Positions 60,301-64,000 of a DNA stretch of 64,000 nt are shown piece after piece. How positions within the stretch are numbered: position 1 is the stretch's first letter; every line of letters starts with the position of its first letter. The stretch lies in contig MU405217.1 in assembly GCA_022836615.1 (NCBI GenBank), positions 186,001 through 250,000 on the forward strand, in the 5' to 3' direction. This DNA comes from Annulohypoxylon bovei var. microspora (taxonomy: Eukaryota; Ascomycota; Sordariomycetes; Xylariales; Hypoxylaceae). A model generated the notes under the pieces. It did no database searches and was not told where the DNA came from. It saw only the letters and a program-made list of their open reading frames with translations. The position numbers and the translations under genes are program-made.

Positions 60301-63295
60301 TGCACTCGAATACAACGAAGCTATATCTCAACACTACCTGTTTTTTCTATGCTAGGTCTAGATGACTTAGTCGAGGAATGCGTCAGATTAGAAAATGGGC
60401 AGTCTTCTTTTAAGAAAGATTGTTGGCTGGCGATCACAGAGGCTGCCCGAGTAGGCAACAAGGGGATGACCTTGAAACTACTAGAACAAACGACGATAGA
60501 TGAGGAGGGGCTCCGGACAGCTATACATTGGGCCGCGGCACGCGGTACCACTGATATTATGGGTGCACTTATCAAGATGATACCAAACCCAAAAACATTT
60601 GAATGGCCTAAGAGCATCATATTTCAAGCTGCTGCCGCCGGACTGGACGATGTCCTCGCGGTAATGCCACTGTCCAGCCTTAATATCAACCAGGCTAGTA
60701 GCTTTCTTGAAGCACCGCCATTATCCATCGCGATATGGCGAGGCCGTGTCTCTACAACAGAGCTTATGCTTAAATTAGATCCTAAGCCAGACTTAGATGT
60801 TACAGATGAGAATGATGATCCTGCAATCACATTTGCGGTCGAAAAAGGAAATCCACACATGGTCGAAGCCCTTATACAAGACGGCGCGAGTCTTGAGATG
60901 ATAAGCAAAAGTGGAATGAGACCGGTAGAGCACGCTCTCAGCGGAAGTATGTACAAGGCACTCGATGCACTTATCAGAGGCGGGGCTGAATTTAAGGAGG
61001 CTGCTGATGGAACGCGCTCTAAGAGACCACCACCACTAGTTGCTGCAGCCTCTGGAGGGTTACTAGAGTGCGTCCGTGTTTTACTCAACCACAAGGCTGA
61101 CATAAATGTCCAAGGGGAGATCGGGACTGCACTCTATGTGGCTGTTGTAGAGAATCATTTAGATGTCGCTCGGCTATTACTCGAATACGAGCCCAAGCCA
61201 GACTTGGGCGTGACACCCACCGGCCAGGCGATGCTTATGATACAGGCCATTTACACTAAAAATACCGAACTTGTATCTTTGTTGATCCAGCACGGTGCTG
61301 AGGTCGACTTTGTCGATCCGAGCTGCTCCTTTTCTAAAACACCCCTCTCCCGGGCTTGTATGAAAGGGGACCTGGAAATGGTGAAACTCCTCCTAGAGAA
61401 TAACGCCGGCATCAACTACACAGGGGGAAAATCGGATGCGCCACTATTCACTTCTCTCTACGAGAACAGTCCTAAAGTAGCCGAGTTCTTATTAGAAGTT
61501 GAGGGCGTCGATGTCCAATGGAAGGCAGGTGATGGAATGGGATCTCTTCACGCAGCGTTCAATCACCCGACTATCATCCCGAAATTACTCAAAAGAGGCG
61601 TCCCTATTGATGATTATAGTATCCACGGAACAGCGTTGCACATGGCCACAAGGTCCGGCTACCTAAAGTCCATCGAAGTACTCCTTGAAAATGATCCTAG
61701 GCCCGACCTAGAATCTGTATATGACAAGGAAATCCAAGGCCAAGAAGAGATCGGATGTACGCCTCTACAGTTAGCATGTATGTACCATTACCACGAATGC
61801 GCTAGAGCTCTTTTAAAAGCTGGTGCCAATCCCAATTACGAGAACGGCGGCAACGACGCTATCGATATCCTACTCCAAACTGCCCCTGGCTCAAAAGACG
61901 ATCGAAAGGATGCCCAAGCGTGTCTTCAACTGCTTCTTTCCGAGCCCTACAGCGTACCTGTGGATCATGCCAACAAGAACGGCCCAACCAGGTTACACAA
62001 CATCCAGGAGAAAACGCCCGTATCCTGGGTCCAGATTCTAGTTGAAGCTAAGATAAAATTGGAAGGCCAGGATGCAGATGGATACACGCCTCTTGCTGTA
62101 GCCATTAGAGAGGGCAATGAGGACGTTGCCAAGTATCTAATTGAACAGGGAGCTAACACCAACGTATTCAGCCCTGTCTTTGGCAGCATCCTCCACCTTG
62201 CCGTTAGAAAGGGCGCCTTGAACCTCGTCAAAATACTGGTAAAGTCGGTTACCGATATCGAGACGGTCGATCCTAGGTATGGCATGTCGCTGTTGTATAC
62301 AGCGCTATGCATAGGCGAATTTCCCAAGCTCAAAAAGATGGTGCGATACCTAGTCAAAGACATCAAGGTGTCAGTTAACAAGCTGGGTGGCGAACTCGGG
62401 TATCCAATCATCCGGGCGGCGGAAATGGTCAGATCTAACCATCTTATGGGCCTTAAAACACTCAAGTTCCTTATCCGACACAAGGCACAGGTAAACGTTG
62501 CGGATAGTCAAGGCCGCCGCGCTATACACTTCGTAAGTAGTTGGACGGAAGATGACGGTATTAAAGTACTAGCTGAAGCTGGCGCGGAGCTTGATGTGAA
62601 GGACAAATTTGGCCGTATGCCGATCCACTTTGCGGCTTCATCGTCGACAGAAAACTGCATGATGTACCTCCTGGACAAACTCAAAGACACAGACGTTAAC
62701 GTGGCGGACAACGACAATTGGACCCCGCTGTTGTGGGCAGCACGTTCTGGCGGCAGTCCTAATATAAAGGAGTTGGTCTCACGAAACGCCGACGTATGGG
62801 TTCGCGGTCGTGCCTACAATGCGATTGCTGAGTGGTCGGCGCTAAAGTTGATGAATTTCTCTGATCAATGGAAAGACTTAAGAGGGGATCTCGAACCCAA
62901 GGAGCGCACGAGGATCAACCCAGACGGCGAAGAGGAAGAATGGGACGACCTATTCCACATGATAAAACCTGGACACTCCAAAGACGCTTTTTGCGGGAGC
63001 TGCCTTGTCGTTAGTACAACCCCCTTTAAATCTAGACACAGAAGAAGCTAACCACAGCCACAACGTGTAGCAAATTAGAGGCATACAGTGGAAGTGCATC
63101 GAGTGCACTCCCGACTTCTCTCTCTGCTTCAAGTGCTACGGCAACCGATCCGATATGCATGATACGGAACACAGCTTCGAGGAGATTGGGCCGCTATACG
63201 ATGAAACGCTCACGCCACCAGCCAACGACGTAATTATGAGTGATGACCTTGACCCAGAACTGCCTGAAGAAGAGTCGGAAGATGGGACTGGATGA
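57395..63295 (+). CDS. NLR-like protein: SesB-type hydrolase, degenerate NACHT, ankyrin repeats, ZZ finger
   Basis: Seven exons (57395-57642, 57696-57921, 58002-58064, 58166-58231, 58279-58681, 58748-63009, 63071-63295) give 1830 aa. After an acidic leader, an alpha/beta-hydrolase of SesB type shows DVITVHGVRDD, RPIIWICHDLGGTIVKEAL and AIIFMGTPHYFRS; the expected Ser of HSLGG is Asp171. A NACHT-like region follows (~390-620), but the P-loop reads HIHANGHPSVDIS without GKS/T and Walker B reads IFISCFDQC without its first acid. Ankyrin repeats span ~914-1690, e.g. TALHMATRSGYLKSIEVLLEN. The last exon restores a ZZ zinc finger: CGSC before the intron, WKCIECTPDFSLCFKCY after. The exon 5/6 joint is the least certain. 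Fungal NLRs act in allorecognition and immunity. Confidence 0.85.
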
Positions 63296-64000
63296 AAGTA
63301 GAGGGCCTTATGGATGAGGAATGTATTTTATTAGGAATGTCTTTTTCTTCGGATCTAAGCATGAAATGGAAATACTAAAACCTCAACCTCGTCTTGAAAA
63401 AAGAGCAGCACAACAACCTCCGCAATGCATTCTTATTTACATGTTTAATACCGCCCTCTTTCTACTATTGACATCAAGCATTATTATGTGGGTAACCCCT
63501 TTTATAAAAGGGGTACTTTATCCATCACGTGACACCCCCTTTTATCTTCACACATGACAACTCTGAACGATCTCTTCAAACAAGATCATTACTGACGAAG
63601 TCAATTAATTTTTTCCCTAGTTTTCTATGGGTCATATAACTCTGCTTTGAAAACTCTTACGTACAATTGCTAATTGTAGTGGGGTTGTTTCTTATATCTA
63701 TTAAGAAAAAAATGGTGAAGGAAAAGGCTATCACGTGACCAGAGGAGTTATCACTTACCCTAAGTCCTCTTATGTTTGATACATAATACGGTATAACAAG
63801 CCTTCTTTTCCTGAATCCCAATCTGACTAGAAATTCAATGGCTAGCCCCCGGCAGACTTGACTGGGCGAATTATAAATAGAGAGGTTGAAGGAGGGGAAA
63901 AAGGTTGTTATTCTCCAGTTTTAACTTTGATCTAAAACTAGGGGATTTTCTCTTATATAATCCCCTAGCTTACGTAATAATCCTAAAGTTCAAGAAGGTG
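63296..64000. promoter_or_regulatory. Region with palindromes and a possible promoter leaving the window
   Basis: No gene is supported. It contains a perfect 20-bp palindrome (63495-63514), two ATCACGTGAC copies (63524-63533, 63730-63739), a TATA-like TTATAAATAG (63871-63880) and a 10-bp inverted repeat (63938-63947 with 63959-63968). These fit a promoter for a gene beyond the end, or the edge of a small repeat element. Confidence 0.45.
63495..63514. repeat. Perfect 20-bp palindrome ACCCCTTTTATAAAAGGGGT
   Basis: The sequence equals its reverse complement. A related half-site ACCCCCTTTTA lies 20 bases downstream (63534-63544), and a similar TAAAAGGGGGTTAC occurs in an intron of the NLR-like gene near 58118. 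Confidence 0.85.

Noticed and set aside
1..64000. tRNA, 5S rRNA, CRISPR array or long terminal repeat retrotransposon
   Set aside because: Looked for B-box-like GGTTCGA contexts, 5S-like starts, regular spaced repeats and long direct repeats by eye; none gave a convincing structure.

Overview
The window is nuclear DNA of a filamentous ascomycete (Pezizomycotina). Genes have short introns (about 45-120 nt) with GTANGT/GTRAGT donors and CTAAC/CTGAC-like branch sites. There are fungus-specific families (PIL1, YPT35, DUF7707-type GPI protein, SesB/NACHT/ankyrin protein). A Polycomb KMT6/EZH2 gene argues against Aspergillus-type Eurotiales and yeasts. The frequent palindromic TACCTAGGTA stretches between genes suggest Sordariomycetes, perhaps Xylariales; this last step is inference.

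Layout. 0.3-31.4 kb is mostly conserved housekeeping: PPZ-type phosphatase, KMT6 H3K27 methyltransferase, PIL1 eisosome protein, secreted GH43 glycosidase, a disordered fungal protein, a ~7 kb stretch with no gene I can support, a small orphan ORF, checkpoint clamp RAD1, OST5, GCN5 acetyltransferase (with an unexplained in-frame ORF after its stop), and a conserved unknown protein. 31.4-45 kb is gene-poor and partly AT-rich: one orphan protein, SYM1/Mpv17, PX protein YPT35, an 887-bp internally deleted pogo/Fot1-type transposon with 61-bp inverted repeats and TA duplication, and a GPI-anchored cysteine-rich protein. 46.4-51.8 kb returns to housekeeping: choline/ethanolamine phosphotransferase, SWP1/ribophorin II and a secreted M28 glutaminyl cyclase-like protein.

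52.2-63.3 kb is the most unusual part. An ankyrin-subtilisin protein (1106 aa) is divergently paired across ~356 bp with an unknown 297-aa protein. These are followed by a 1830-aa protein with the order SesB-like alpha/beta hydrolase, NACHT-like, ankyrin repeats, ZZ zinc finger. In that protein the hydrolase nucleophile Ser is Asp and the NACHT P-loop and Walker B signatures are lost, so it looks like a degenerate NLR placed beside an apparently intact protease. I propose this as a candidate fungal NLR-type recognition/execution cluster. Co-function is inferred from proximity and domain type only.

Exon boundaries were worked out by hand from splice consensus, reading frame and family similarity. 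No tRNA, rRNA or CRISPR array was recognised.
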